From Pacificitalea manganoxidans (GTDB taxonomy: Bacteria > Pseudomonadota > Alphaproteobacteria > Rhodobacterales > Rhodobacteraceae), in NCBI RefSeq assembly GCF_002504165.1, contig NZ_CP021404.1, positions 1,674,001 to 1,738,000 on the forward strand: a DNA stretch of 64,000 nt, given 5' to 3'. Below the pieces are notes generated by a model. The model worked only from the letters and a program-made list of their open reading frames with translations, was not told where the DNA came from and did no database searches. This document shows, piece by piece, positions 57,048 to 63,951 of the stretch (position 1 is its first letter; each line of letters starts with the position of its first letter). The translations under genes were made by a program, and so were the position numbers.

Positions 57048-57533
57048 CTAGTAACCCATCCGACGGAGCAACTTAGTCAGAACCGCGGCGCCGATGCCGA
57101 GCGGAGCCATAAGCGCCACTGTTGTGAGGCCGATCAGGTACCACCCGTCGACTATCAATATTGCCAGTGTAACTGCCAGTATCACTGCAGTTGCAATGAG
57201 GATCTTGCGGACCCCAAGGAACTCATTGCCGAGCGAAATAAACTGGCTCCCGGTGTCAAAGCTCTGTGGTCGGAGCCCTGCCGCTCGGAGAAGTTCGTTG
57301 ACGGTTGGCCCAGGGGAAACGACCTCGCCGTCGTCAGTGATCACCGCAGTAATCTCGTCCGTGTAAATGCTCTGCAGAAAGCCTCCAGGTATCGCGATGC
57401 CCTGCAGGATCGGAGCGGGAGAGTGGGGCTTGGCGAAGAGAATTTTCACGCGGCGGACATACCGACGGCCTGCATGGTTGCAGACCTCAAACGAAATAAT
57501 CGGGCTGTCGGGAACGCCGTACTTCTCAATCAT
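57048..57533 (-). CDS. Membrane protein of unknown function (prophage cargo)
   Basis: The 161-residue product has a soluble N-terminal domain (about residues 1-105, SPIISFEVCNHAGRRYVRRV) and two or three C-terminal helices (about residues 108-155, ILIATAVILAVTLAILIVDG). GAGGA lies about 9 bases before the ATG. It runs against the rightward early genes and has lower GC, so it is probably an independently expressed cargo gene. A long antisense frame over it is rejected. Confidence 0.65.
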   Translation of the reverse strand: MIEKYGVPDSPIISFEVCNHAGRRYVRRVKILFAKPHSPAPILQGIAIPGGFLQSIYTDEITAVITDDGEVVSPGPTVNELLRAAGLRPQSFDTGSQFISLGNEFLGVRKILIATAVILAVTLAILIVDGWYLIGLTTVALMAPLGIGAAVLTKLLRRMGY

Positions 57534-57606
57534 CAGGCGTTCCTCGCTGCGTTCGGTGGTTCGGACTCGAGCGCAGTCCGACCATTCACAGCATCAAGAG
57601 TAACTC

Positions 57607-58047
57607 ATGACTGATCAACGTGCCACCGCTAACGCTCTCATGTGCGCGCTGATCAAGGGGGTCTACGGCAACCTCGACGCGGCGGCGGAGACCATCAATG
57701 CCCGCTGGGGCAGGGGGTCGAGTTCCAAGGGCACGCTTTCCAAACGGATGAGCGGTGCGCTGGGCTGGACGCTCGATGATGTATTCGCGCTCGAGGACGC
57801 TGCCTGCCGTTTCCCGGTCAGCCGCTTCATGGCGCAGCGGTTAGAGGGGCTGGGGCCCCAATGCACCAATGGCAATCTGCTGGAAGAGGCGGGCTCAATC
57901 TCGCGCGAGGCGGGCGAAGCGGTCAGCGCAGTACTTGCCGCCGCACAGTCCGCCGAAGCTGGCGACCGCTCGCAAGCAATTGCCGAACTCGCCGATGTGG
58001 AGCGCGCAGTGCGCCGCGCTCGGCAACTGCTCGAAGCACAGGAGTAG
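57607..58047 (+). CDS. CII-like (CP76-type) phage regulatory protein
   Basis: The 146-residue product starts with a helix-turn-helix-like part (ALIKGVYGNLDAAAETINAR then SSKGTLSKRMSGALGWTLDD) and ends with a helical segment rich in Ala, Glu and Arg (SAEAGDRSQAIAELADVERA). Layout and length resemble the CP76/CII regulators of temperate phages, which bind DNA as multimers to steer early transcription. The match is by eye and moderate. Confidence 0.6.
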   Translation: MTDQRATANALMCALIKGVYGNLDAAAETINARWGRGSSSKGTLSKRMSGALGWTLDDVFALEDAACRFPVSRFMAQRLEGLGPQCTNGNLLEEAGSISREAGEAVSAVLAAAQSAEAGDRSQAIAELADVERAVRRARQLLEAQE

Positions 58048-58055
58048 AAGATGAA

Positions 58056-58718
58056 CTATTCAGAGAGAGCGTCTATCCACGCTGCTTCCGTAACGATTTT
58101 TATGTCAAAGCCTGCATCTCGAAAAAATACGGCTTTCTGGATGGTTAAGGCAGACTTGCTCTTAGCCCAATCTGCGCCAACGTACTCACCGATCACGAGA
58201 AAATCTGTGTACGGTGAGAGTGGGCTTACCGTACCTCCACCCTCTACTACGGCCATTTCACAGTACAGTTCTGACCCGAACAGGAAAGTGCCTGTAAACG
58301 CGAACGACTTCCCATCGAGCTTGATCGCTGGCGGCGGGGTGCAGACTGGGAGAGGAGCAGCTCCACGGCTGCTGCTCACGGCTGTATCCCACTCTGCGAT
58401 CGCGTTCAGCGTCCGAGTTACGGCGGGCTTCCAAGCGTTGGTGCTTTCCGCCTGCAGTGGGTCGGCGATCTCAGCAATGAGGTCAGGCGCGAGGAGGACA
58501 GTGGCTTCCCTGGAGCTGATAAGATCCAAGATGCACGTGCGAAACCGTAACAGATCCATTTCCGATGAGGTTTCCGCAGCGGCAAGCTTTCGCACCAGTT
58601 CGAGAAGCTCCAGTTCTTTCGCACTTTTCATCAACGCTACCTTTGCGCGATCTACGCTCGACCGCCTTGCTGCTAACAGTTGTATTCTGAGCTTAGCGCG
58701 GATGGAAAGGTCATCCAT
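58056..58718 (-). CDS. BRCT-domain protein
   Basis: The 220-residue protein has a helical N-terminus (about residues 1-125) and a C-terminal BRCT fold (about 135-218). Key BRCT parts are LDGKSFAFTGTFLFGSELYC, the GG turn in VVEGGGTVSPLS, the strand TDFLVIGEYVGADW, and the late tryptophan in IVTEAAWIDAL. BRCT domains bind DNA ends or phosphopeptides and occur in NAD ligases. A stand-alone BRCT protein in a phage early region is unusual. It is convergent with the CII-like gene and divergent from the replication genes. Confidence 0.75.
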   Translation of the reverse strand: MDDLSIRAKLRIQLLAARRSSVDRAKVALMKSAKELELLELVRKLAAAETSSEMDLLRFRTCILDLISSREATVLLAPDLIAEIADPLQAESTNAWKPAVTRTLNAIAEWDTAVSSSRGAAPLPVCTPPPAIKLDGKSFAFTGTFLFGSELYCEMAVVEGGGTVSPLSPYTDFLVIGEYVGADWAKSKSALTIQKAVFFRDAGFDIKIVTEAAWIDALSE

Positions 58719-58808
58719 ACCGACTTTTGTCGGAACCCGTGAGTTTGGGGCGAAAGTTACGCTTCGTCAGCCCGTAGTTCGTGCGGTTGCTGCCCCCAGG
58801 GGGCGCGC

Positions 58809-59138
58809 ATGAGCCACACAGCCACCAAATGGATCACTGATATCGCGCCCGAAACTCTGACCCATGGTGAGTTTCAGATCCTGTTTCATCTGTGCGATTT
58901 CCATAACCCGAGCATGGGGTGTTTCCCATCGCAGAAGTATCTGCGCGACGTCACCGGCATGTCCAATGGGGGCCTGAACAAAGCGCTGGCCGCGCTCGAG
59001 GAAAAGCGCCTGATCCGGCGGGAGCGCAAGCACGACGCGGTGCTCAAACAGCGCCTCGCGACACGCTACCTTTTGGGGTTCGAGATCGACCCCACACAAG
59101 AGCCAACTCCACTAAGTGGAGATGGAGCCATCTCATGA
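58809..59138 (+). CDS. Truncated duplicate of the replication protein N-terminus
   Basis: The 109-residue product is a helix-turn-helix protein (THGEFQILFHLCDFHNPSMG, YLRDVTGMSNGGLNKALAAL, EEKRLIRRER). It is nearly identical (7 substitutions in 109) to the N-terminus of the next gene, but stops where the duplicate unit ends. The stop overlaps the next start (ATGA). It may compete with the full protein for the same DNA sites. Most DNA differences between copies are silent, so both copies appear to be kept by selection. Confidence 0.8.
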   Translation: MSHTATKWITDIAPETLTHGEFQILFHLCDFHNPSMGCFPSQKYLRDVTGMSNGGLNKALAALEEKRLIRRERKHDAVLKQRLATRYLLGFEIDPTQEPTPLSGDGAIS

Positions 59139-59460
59139 GCCATAAAGCCACCAAATGGATCGCCGATATCGCGCCCGAGACTCTGACCCATGGCGAGTTT
59201 CGGATCCTCTTTCACCTGTGTGATTGCCACAACCCGAGCATGGGGTGTTTTCCGTCGCAAAAGTATCTGCGCGACGTCACCGGCATGTCGAATGGCGGGC
59301 TCAACAAAGCGCTGGCCGCACTCGAGGAGAAGCGTCTGATCCGGCGCGAGCGCAAGCACGATGCGGTGCTCAAACAGCGTCTCGCGACACACTACCTGTT
59401 GGGGTTCGAGATCGACCGGGCACAAGAGCCAACTCCACTGAGTGGAGATGGAGCCATCTC
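58809..59460 (+). repeat. Tandem direct duplication, two 326-bp units
   Basis: Unit 1 is 58809-59134 and unit 2 is 59135-59460, head to tail with no spacer. By eye they differ at about 33 positions (about 90 percent identity), mostly third codon positions. Each unit runs from an ATG to the GGAGATGGAGCCATCTC dyad. Confidence 0.9.
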
Positions 59461-59983
59461 CACTTTTGAGGGGGAGCCATCTCCACTTTCGCAGCAGAGC
59501 CATCTCCACCGTGGTGGAGTTACCATAAAGGAAGAACCGGTAAAGGAACCTGTAAAGGAACCTTGCGCCGATGGCGCACAGGACCGGAATTTTGAAAAAA
59601 CGCTTGGGACGTTCCTGAAGGTCTACCCCCGGCACGGAGACCGGGACCGGACCGAGGACGCGCTACGGGCGGCACTGGGGGCAGGGGCGGACCCTGACCA
59701 GATCATCGCCGCGGCTAAGGCCTATGCCATCGAGCAGAAGGGCAACGCCCAGCGCTTCATCGCCTATTCGGAAAACTGGCTGGAGCAGAAACGCTGGGAG
59801 CGCCATCGCATCCCCGCCGACCAGTGCGCGGATCCCAGTGCCGTCGCCGAGCTGCGGGCCAAGAACATCCGCGCTGGGCGGGAATGGGCGGTGCGGGATG
59901 TCTCGGCCAGCTATGCGCGCGATCTGATCGCCCAAGGGTTGGTCACCGCCGAGCAATGCCGCGGCGCGGGGATCTCGCTGTGA
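59135..59983 (+). CDS. Phage replication initiator/helix-turn-helix protein
   Basis: The 282-residue product has an N-terminal winged helix (residues 1-95), a low-complexity linker encoded by repeated DNA (about 100-150, ending IKEEPVKEPVKEP), and a C-terminal domain (RNFEKTLGTFLKVYPRHGDR to QRFIAYSENWLEQKRW). That domain resembles the part of phage replisome organisers that contacts helicase loaders. The ATG at 59135 overlaps the previous stop; an in-frame extension to 58919 is a different frame of unit 1. Iterons inside the linker make it lambda O-like in layout. Confidence 0.78.
   Translation: MSHKATKWIADIAPETLTHGEFRILFHLCDCHNPSMGCFPSQKYLRDVTGMSNGGLNKALAALEEKRLIRRERKHDAVLKQRLATHYLLGFEIDRAQEPTPLSGDGAISTFEGEPSPLSQQSHLHRGGVTIKEEPVKEPVKEPCADGAQDRNFEKTLGTFLKVYPRHGDRDRTEDALRAALGAGADPDQIIAAAKAYAIEQKGNAQRFIAYSENWLEQKRWERHRIPADQCADPSAVAELRAKNIRAGREWAVRDVSASYARDLIAQGLVTAEQCRGAGISL
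59442..59519. other. Candidate replication origin: iterons inside the replication gene
   Basis: GAGCCATCTCCAC occurs at 59451, 59474 and 59497, exactly 23 bases apart. The first copy is part of a perfect dyad GTGGAGATGG-AG-CCATCTCCAC (59442-59463). The last copy leads into another dyad, CTCCACC-GT-GGTGGAG (59504-59519). A shortened copy (GAGCCATCTC) ends unit 1 at 59125-59134. Lambda's origin likewise lies within gene O as evenly spaced iterons bound by O protein. Confidence 0.65.
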
Positions 59984-60258
59984 GCGCGGGGCAGGGCGCA
60001 GAGGTCCGGTTCAGCGAGCGCCGGTTTGGGACGGTGTTGGTGCGGGTCGACCACGAGGCCGGGTCCTGCGTCCTCTCGGGCAGCTGGCCCCGGGCGCGGC
60101 TGCGCTTCCCGCAGTTCCACAGCCTCGAGGAGATCGACCTCGCGTTGGGCCAGTTGGCCTCTCGTGTCGCCGGCGATGCCTGGGCCATGAATGTCACGGC
60201 CGCCCTGCGCTGGGCTGGGCAGCAGCTTAAAGCCGGCGGAGGGCGCGCGCATGGCTGA
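59980..60258 (+). CDS. Hypothetical protein, 92 residues
   Basis: A GTG start at 59980 overlaps the replication gene stop by 4 bases (GTGA). The product is a small soluble protein (EVRFSERRFGTVLVRVDHEA, LSGSWPRARLRFPQFHSLEE). It overlaps the next gene by 8 bases. I recognise no family; position suggests a replication or early function. Confidence 0.6.
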   Translation: MSAGQGAEVRFSERRFGTVLVRVDHEAGSCVLSGSWPRARLRFPQFHSLEEIDLALGQLASRVAGDAWAMNVTAALRWAGQQLKAGGGRAHG

Positions 60259-60922
60259 GCTCACCCCTGAGGAGCGCGCCCTCATCGATGCCGCTGTGGC
60301 CAAGGGTAAGGTCACCCAAGTCGCGCCCGGCACCACCGGATATCCGCCGCTGGTCTGGTGCCCCCACCGCAATGTGCTGATCTATGACAACCCTGCCGAT
60401 GCGCAAAGACGTCAGGCCCTCGAAAACCCAGAGGTGCGGGAGAGGCGGGCGAAGCTGCGGGAGATGGTCGAAGCGGGCGCGAGCCGGGAGGAGATGCGCA
60501 AGACGCTGAGGATCAGCGCCGACCTGCTGAAACGGGATGCGCGCCTCCTTGGCCTTGAGCTACCAGAGCCGGCAAACGGTCAAAGCGGCCCCGATGAAGA
60601 GCTCGTGCGCCAGGTGCTCACGGCCTTCGATGGGAAGAAGTGCCTGACCCGGATAGCGACAGAGGTTGGACGTCATCCTGACACGGTCCGCAAGATCCTC
60701 AAGAAGAACGGGCTGAAATGCCCTGCAGCTCCGCCAAGCACCACGACACTGACCGTCGCGCAGATCGCCCAGCGCCGTGCGCAGGTCCGGCGCCTGATTG
60801 CCGGTGGCATGACCGCAGCGGAGACCGCCAAGGCGCTGGGCGTGAAGCCCGCCACCGTGAGCAGTGATCTGCGCGCCATGCGGGTGGGCATCACTGAACT
60901 GCGCCAAGGGGCGCTTGCATGA
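60251..60922 (+). CDS. Protein with three helix-turn-helix units
   Basis: From the ATG at 60251 the product is 223 residues. Three helix-turn-helix-like blocks can be read in order: REMVEAGASREEMRKTLRIS (about 75-105), CLTRIATEVGRHPDTVRKIL (about 135-165), and RRLIAGGMTAAETAKALGVK followed by PATVSSDLRAM (about 187-217). The layout suggests a DNA-binding protein reading an extended site, or a transposase-like fold without a catalytic domain. Overlaps on both sides place it in the rightward early operon. Confidence 0.7.
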   Translation: MAELTPEERALIDAAVAKGKVTQVAPGTTGYPPLVWCPHRNVLIYDNPADAQRRQALENPEVRERRAKLREMVEAGASREEMRKTLRISADLLKRDARLLGLELPEPANGQSGPDEELVRQVLTAFDGKKCLTRIATEVGRHPDTVRKILKKNGLKCPAAPPSTTTLTVAQIAQRRAQVRRLIAGGMTAAETAKALGVKPATVSSDLRAMRVGITELRQGALA

Positions 60923-60978
60923 ACGCCGCTCGCGCCTGCTTCGACATTTATCCCCTCGACGCACTGGAGACCCCATGA
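60919..60978 (+). CDS. Possible 19-residue coupling peptide
   Basis: MNAARACFDIYPLDALETP starts inside the upstream stop (ATGA) and ends inside the GapR-like start (ATGA). Such a bridge lets ribosomes carry on from one gene to the next. The peptide itself has no recognisable role. Confidence 0.35.
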   Translation: MNAARACFDIYPLDALETP

Positions 60979-61265
60979 CTGCCCTGCCCATGAAAGAGAC
61001 GTCCGCTGACGCCGAAGTCCGTGACACGGCCTATCGCGCGACCGCCACTGAGTTGCGCCAATTCGTTGAGCGCTGGGAGAAGCTGGAAGCCGAGCGGAAA
61101 GACATCGCCGACCAGCAGAAGGAGGTGATGGCCGAGGCCAAGGGGCGGGGCTACGACACCAAGGTGCTGCGGAAGGTCATCAGTCTGCGCAAGCGCGAGC
61201 CCGACGACATCGCCGAGGAAGAGGCGGTGCTGGAGATGTACAAAGAGGCGCTGGGGATCGCATGA
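60975..61265 (+). CDS. GapR-like DNA-binding protein (DUF2312)
   Basis: GapR binds overtwisted AT-rich DNA ahead of replication and transcription in Caulobacter and stimulates topoisomerases. The 96-residue product matches the DUF2312 core: ELRQFVERWEKLEAERKDIA, DQQKEVMAEAKGRGYDTKVL, RKVISLRKREPDDIAEEEAV and LEMYKEALGIA. Phage-borne copies may help phage replication or alter host chromosome behaviour. It overlaps the next gene by 4 bases. Confidence 0.88.
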   Translation: MTALPMKETSADAEVRDTAYRATATELRQFVERWEKLEAERKDIADQQKEVMAEAKGRGYDTKVLRKVISLRKREPDDIAEEEAVLEMYKEALGIA

Positions 61266-61651
61266 GCGAGAAGATCAGCGCGGGTGATTACCGGGCGCTT
61301 GTAGATGCGAAACCGCCGCGGGCACAGAAGTACGGCGCAGAGGCGACCACCGTCGACGGGATCCGCTTCGACAGTAAACATGAGGCGGCGCGCTGGGCGC
61401 AGCTGAGACTGCTCGAGCGAGGCGGGCAGATCTCGGAACTGCGGCGTCAGGTGGCTTTACTGCTGGAGGGCAGGGACGGGCCGCTCAAGACCCGCACGGG
61501 CCGGGCGATGCGGCTCACCGTCGATTTTGCCTATCTCGATCACGCAACGGGTCAGACCGTCTATGAGGACGCCAAGGGCATGCCGACCCGGGACTATGAG
61601 GTGCGGCGCGCTGTGGCCGCGGCGCAGGGGCTGGAGGTGGTCGAAGTATGA
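61262..61651 (+). CDS. DUF1064 family nuclease-like protein
   Basis: The 129-residue product shows a PD-(D/E)XK nuclease layout: the acidic start in RFDSKHEAARWAQLRLLERG, then LTVDFAYLDHATGQTVYEDA, and KGMPTRDYEVR, where the spaced Asp, Glu-Asp-Ala-Lys residues form the likely metal site. DUF1064 proteins occur in phage early regions and resemble endonuclease I or Holliday-junction resolvases. It is coupled on both sides by ATGA overlaps. Confidence 0.82.
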   Translation: MSEKISAGDYRALVDAKPPRAQKYGAEATTVDGIRFDSKHEAARWAQLRLLERGGQISELRRQVALLLEGRDGPLKTRTGRAMRLTVDFAYLDHATGQTVYEDAKGMPTRDYEVRRAVAAAQGLEVVEV

Positions 61652-62043
61652 CCGTCATGCGCGACACCCTGCCGGAGCCTGTGACCACCCTGCCGCCCAG
61701 CGTAGCGCAGATCGCGGAGGTGATCGGTCGCAGCCGTGCGCTCTACCTGATCGGGCGTATCCCGCCTACGGGCCGGCGCAGCTGGCGCGTGTGTTTCTAT
61801 GTGCCGAAGGTGACCCGCCCAGATCACTGGCTGGTGGCCCTGCTGGGCTGGCACGATGCTGCAAAGCTCACCAGCCACTTTGGCGGGGAGATCCTGCACA
61901 CCTCGAACTGCCGCTTCATGGTAAAGCGCTTCCGAGACGCCGAGATCCGGCGCATGCGTCGCGCGGGGATGCAAATCGATGAGATCGCCCAGGCGGTGGG
62001 GCTGTCGGTCGGTCGGGTGCAGGACATCGCGGTGCGACGGTGA
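61648..62043 (+). CDS. Mor-like transcription activator
   Basis: The 131-residue product resembles the Mu Mor/C family. It has an N-terminal dimerisation part (VAQIAEVIGRSRALYLIGRI, LLGWHDAAKLTSHFGGEILH). The C-terminal helix-turn-helix reads RFRDAEIRRMRRAGMQIDEI then AQAVGLSVGRVQDI. Mor-type proteins activate middle or late phage transcription, so this may be the element's stage switch. The start overlaps the DUF1064 stop and the stop overlaps the next GTG. Confidence 0.68.
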   Translation: MTVMRDTLPEPVTTLPPSVAQIAEVIGRSRALYLIGRIPPTGRRSWRVCFYVPKVTRPDHWLVALLGWHDAAKLTSHFGGEILHTSNCRFMVKRFRDAEIRRMRRAGMQIDEIAQAVGLSVGRVQDIAVRR

Positions 62044-62261
62044 CAGGGGTCTTCATCGTCGTCATGGAAAACACCGCTTGGCCCTTCGACTATCCAGCGC
62101 GTCGCGTTGAGATCGAAGCTGACAGCGAGCAGGAGGCGCGGCGCTTGGCCTTGGCACAGGATCCCTTCGGCGCGGTTGTTTGGGTTGAGGGGCAGGTGGC
62201 CGGGCTCGGCTCAGGCGGGGGATCGGGCCTAATAGAAGCTGACGCTCCGAGGCGACGCTGA
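62040..62261 (+). CDS. Hypothetical protein, 73 residues, end of the early operon
   Basis: A GTG start overlaps the upstream stop (GTGA). The sequence (FIVVMENTAWPFDYPARRVE, IEADSEQEARRLALAQDPFG) looks like a small alpha/beta protein with a low-complexity Gly tail. No function is recognised. The operon appears to end here; GC drops afterwards. Confidence 0.55.
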   Translation: MTGVFIVVMENTAWPFDYPARRVEIEADSEQEARRLALAQDPFGAVVWVEGQVAGLGSGGGSGLIEADAPRRR

Positions 62262-62288
62262 TGGCTCCCGCAGGAGCGAACGGCCCTC

Positions 62289-62346
62289 TGCGGACATTCG
62301 CATTATATGCCTGTTCTGCGTCACAATGGTCGCGTTGCGGACATTC
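62289..62346 (+). repeat. Direct repeat TGCGGACATTC, two copies
   Basis: TGCGGACATTC occurs at 62289-62299 and 62336-62346, 47 bases apart, in the gap before the DUF4160 gene. It could be a binding-site pair or part of a dispersed intergenic repeat. Confidence 0.5.
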
Positions 62347-62389
62347 AAGTGTTACTGTGGTGCAAACTGAATAGGCGGGGTCCAGTAGA

Positions 62390-62773
62390 TTGAGTCTTGT
62401 TTCGCTGAATGTTCCTGACGAGTTGGTTCGGGATCTCAGGATGATCATAGAACGGGGGATCACCCCAGAACGGCGGGCCGACGGAAGTTTTTCTCTATAT
62501 GCCGAGAAAGCCCTCGTTGATAAGGTGCGAGGACTAAAGTTCGAGATATTTGCAAATGAACACCCGCCACCCCATTTTCATGTCACCACAGCGGACTGTC
62601 GAGCGTCATTCGCTTTGAGCGACGGACGAAAACTTAAGTCCAGCGGCGACACACGTAAACTTGAGAAACAGGTCGCGTGCTATTTCCAAGAAAACAGAAG
62701 CAAACTGATTGATTTCTGGAACGGCAGCCGTCCAGAGAATTGCAGCGTTGGACCTTATGTCCAATCTGTATAG
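62390..62773 (+). CDS. DUF4160-family protein
   Basis: The 127-residue product has an N-terminal extension and a DUF4160 core: LKFEIFANEHPPPHFHVTTA, ASFALSDGRKLKSSGD, and the ending LEKQVACYFQENRSKLIDFW. DUF4160 genes are common on mobile elements and often sit next to DUF2442 partners like a toxin-antitoxin pair; no such partner is visible. The start at 62390 would be a TTG with a poor ribosome site, so the N-terminus is uncertain. GC is lower than in the early operon. Confidence 0.7.
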   Translation: MSLVSLNVPDELVRDLRMIIERGITPERRADGSFSLYAEKALVDKVRGLKFEIFANEHPPPHFHVTTADCRASFALSDGRKLKSSGDTRKLEKQVACYFQENRSKLIDFWNGSRPENCSVGPYVQSV

Positions 62774-62874
62774 CTACCGGCTTACAACCGACGTTCGCGC
62801 CGATTAAAACCTGGTGCAGCGCGGCGTCCGTGGCTAGGCGCATTCAATGCGCAGTGCAGCACAGCCAAAGCGGA

Positions 62875-63951
62875 TCAGTCTTCCCAATCTTCCTCGAAGT
62901 CCATGCCACTCAACCCCTGCTGGCCGTAGAATGCCTGCCTGTGAAGATGGATGTTCACTCGTGCTGCGACGTTTTTCTGCGGAGTATCGATCCCGATCTC
63001 CTCGTTGATCGTCGTCTGATAAATCATCTCTTCTCCCCAGACATTTAGAGAACCATCCCAAACACCACTACGCTTTACCAGCTCTTCGGCGGCATCTTCA
63101 AAATCCCACTTTTCATCCTTGTTTCGAACGATGATCCAAGAATTTTCGGTCGGATAGTCGATGCGGTCAAGCGGCCGGTTCGCAAAGCCCCCTGGCTCAC
63201 GGGGCCGAGTGCTACCCCAATCCCCGTAAACTACAGAGGTTCGGTTTGTCTGCCGGCGCAGTTGGTCCACAAGTCGTCGATTATGGAACGGAACTTCTGT
63301 TGCACCAGAGTAGTTCGAGAACAGCTTTGGCATCGACGTGCAGGAAACAACGACTGGGACAGATGCCTCGATAGCCATTAGTCCACCCGCGATGAGGCCA
63401 TCAAACCAAGCAGAAAGCGTGAGCGGATCAAGGGTCCACCCGCCTTCCAAAATGACGAAGAAGTCAGCGGTCCCGCCAGCCGCAAAGGCTGCAACGATCT
63501 CGTCGAAATTATTAGGGAAACGGTCCCGGACAATCCGCATACAGTATTGGCGTCCCAGTCCTTGGAATGCCATGATTTGCTGCCTTATCTCCGCCTCAGA
63601 TTGATCCCGAGACTGAATACAAGGGATCAACTCCTCATGTTCGCTCACGAATTCCACCCAGTTTGAGTAGGCATCAGTAGGATCAAGCAAACGCATCATC
63701 TCTTGCTGAGGGCCACTTTCTGGGTTGGTGAACTGGTAATCGCGATCCAAATCGAGGATGTATTGTCGGTTTGGGAAAGCGCGCCTGACACGGTCAATAG
63801 CTCGTTCCAACGTGCTGGAATTGGCCCATGGAGCAAGGAGGATGCACGGCGTCATCCTGTCCTTCGTCGCACCAGGCAGAAACTCGAGGCCGTTCATTTC
63901 GCTCGCGCGGATCGCCAGCGTCGGCACGTAGTTCTTATTCTTTAGGGCCAT
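62875..63951 (-). CDS. Beta-protein family (Beta_protein) cargo gene
   Basis: The 358-residue product resembles the Beta_protein family of phages and mobile elements: NYVPTLAIRASEMNGLEFLP, RMTPCILLAPWA, then a TIM-barrel-like body (ILEGGWTLDPLTLSAWFDGL, EASVPVVVSCTSMPKLFSN) and the ending FYGQQGLSGMDFEEDWED. Relatives often lie beside other uncharacterised genes in defence islands, so antiviral cargo is possible. Low GC marks it as recently acquired. Any partner gene to the right is outside the window. Confidence 0.7.
   Translation of the reverse strand: MALKNKNYVPTLAIRASEMNGLEFLPGATKDRMTPCILLAPWANSSTLERAIDRVRRAFPNRQYILDLDRDYQFTNPESGPQQEMMRLLDPTDAYSNWVEFVSEHEELIPCIQSRDQSEAEIRQQIMAFQGLGRQYCMRIVRDRFPNNFDEIVAAFAAGGTADFFVILEGGWTLDPLTLSAWFDGLIAGGLMAIEASVPVVVSCTSMPKLFSNYSGATEVPFHNRRLVDQLRRQTNRTSVVYGDWGSTRPREPGGFANRPLDRIDYPTENSWIIVRNKDEKWDFEDAAEELVKRSGVWDGSLNVWGEEMIYQTTINEEIGIDTPQKNVAARVNIHLHRQAFYGQQGLSGMDFEEDWED

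Noticed and set aside
56952-57614. A 220-codon + strand frame antisense to the membrane protein at 57048-57533
   Set aside because: The minus strand has a ribosome site and real membrane helices; the + frame does not look like protein.
58051-58812. A 253-codon + strand frame with a good-looking AGGAG start, antisense to the BRCT gene
   Set aside because: Its translation is Ser/Thr/Arg-rich without domain features, whereas the opposite strand gives a clear BRCT fold.
58919-59134. In-frame upstream extension of the replication gene
   Set aside because: It reads unit 1 of the duplication in a different frame from its real gene; the ATG at 59135 is coupled to the unit 1 stop.
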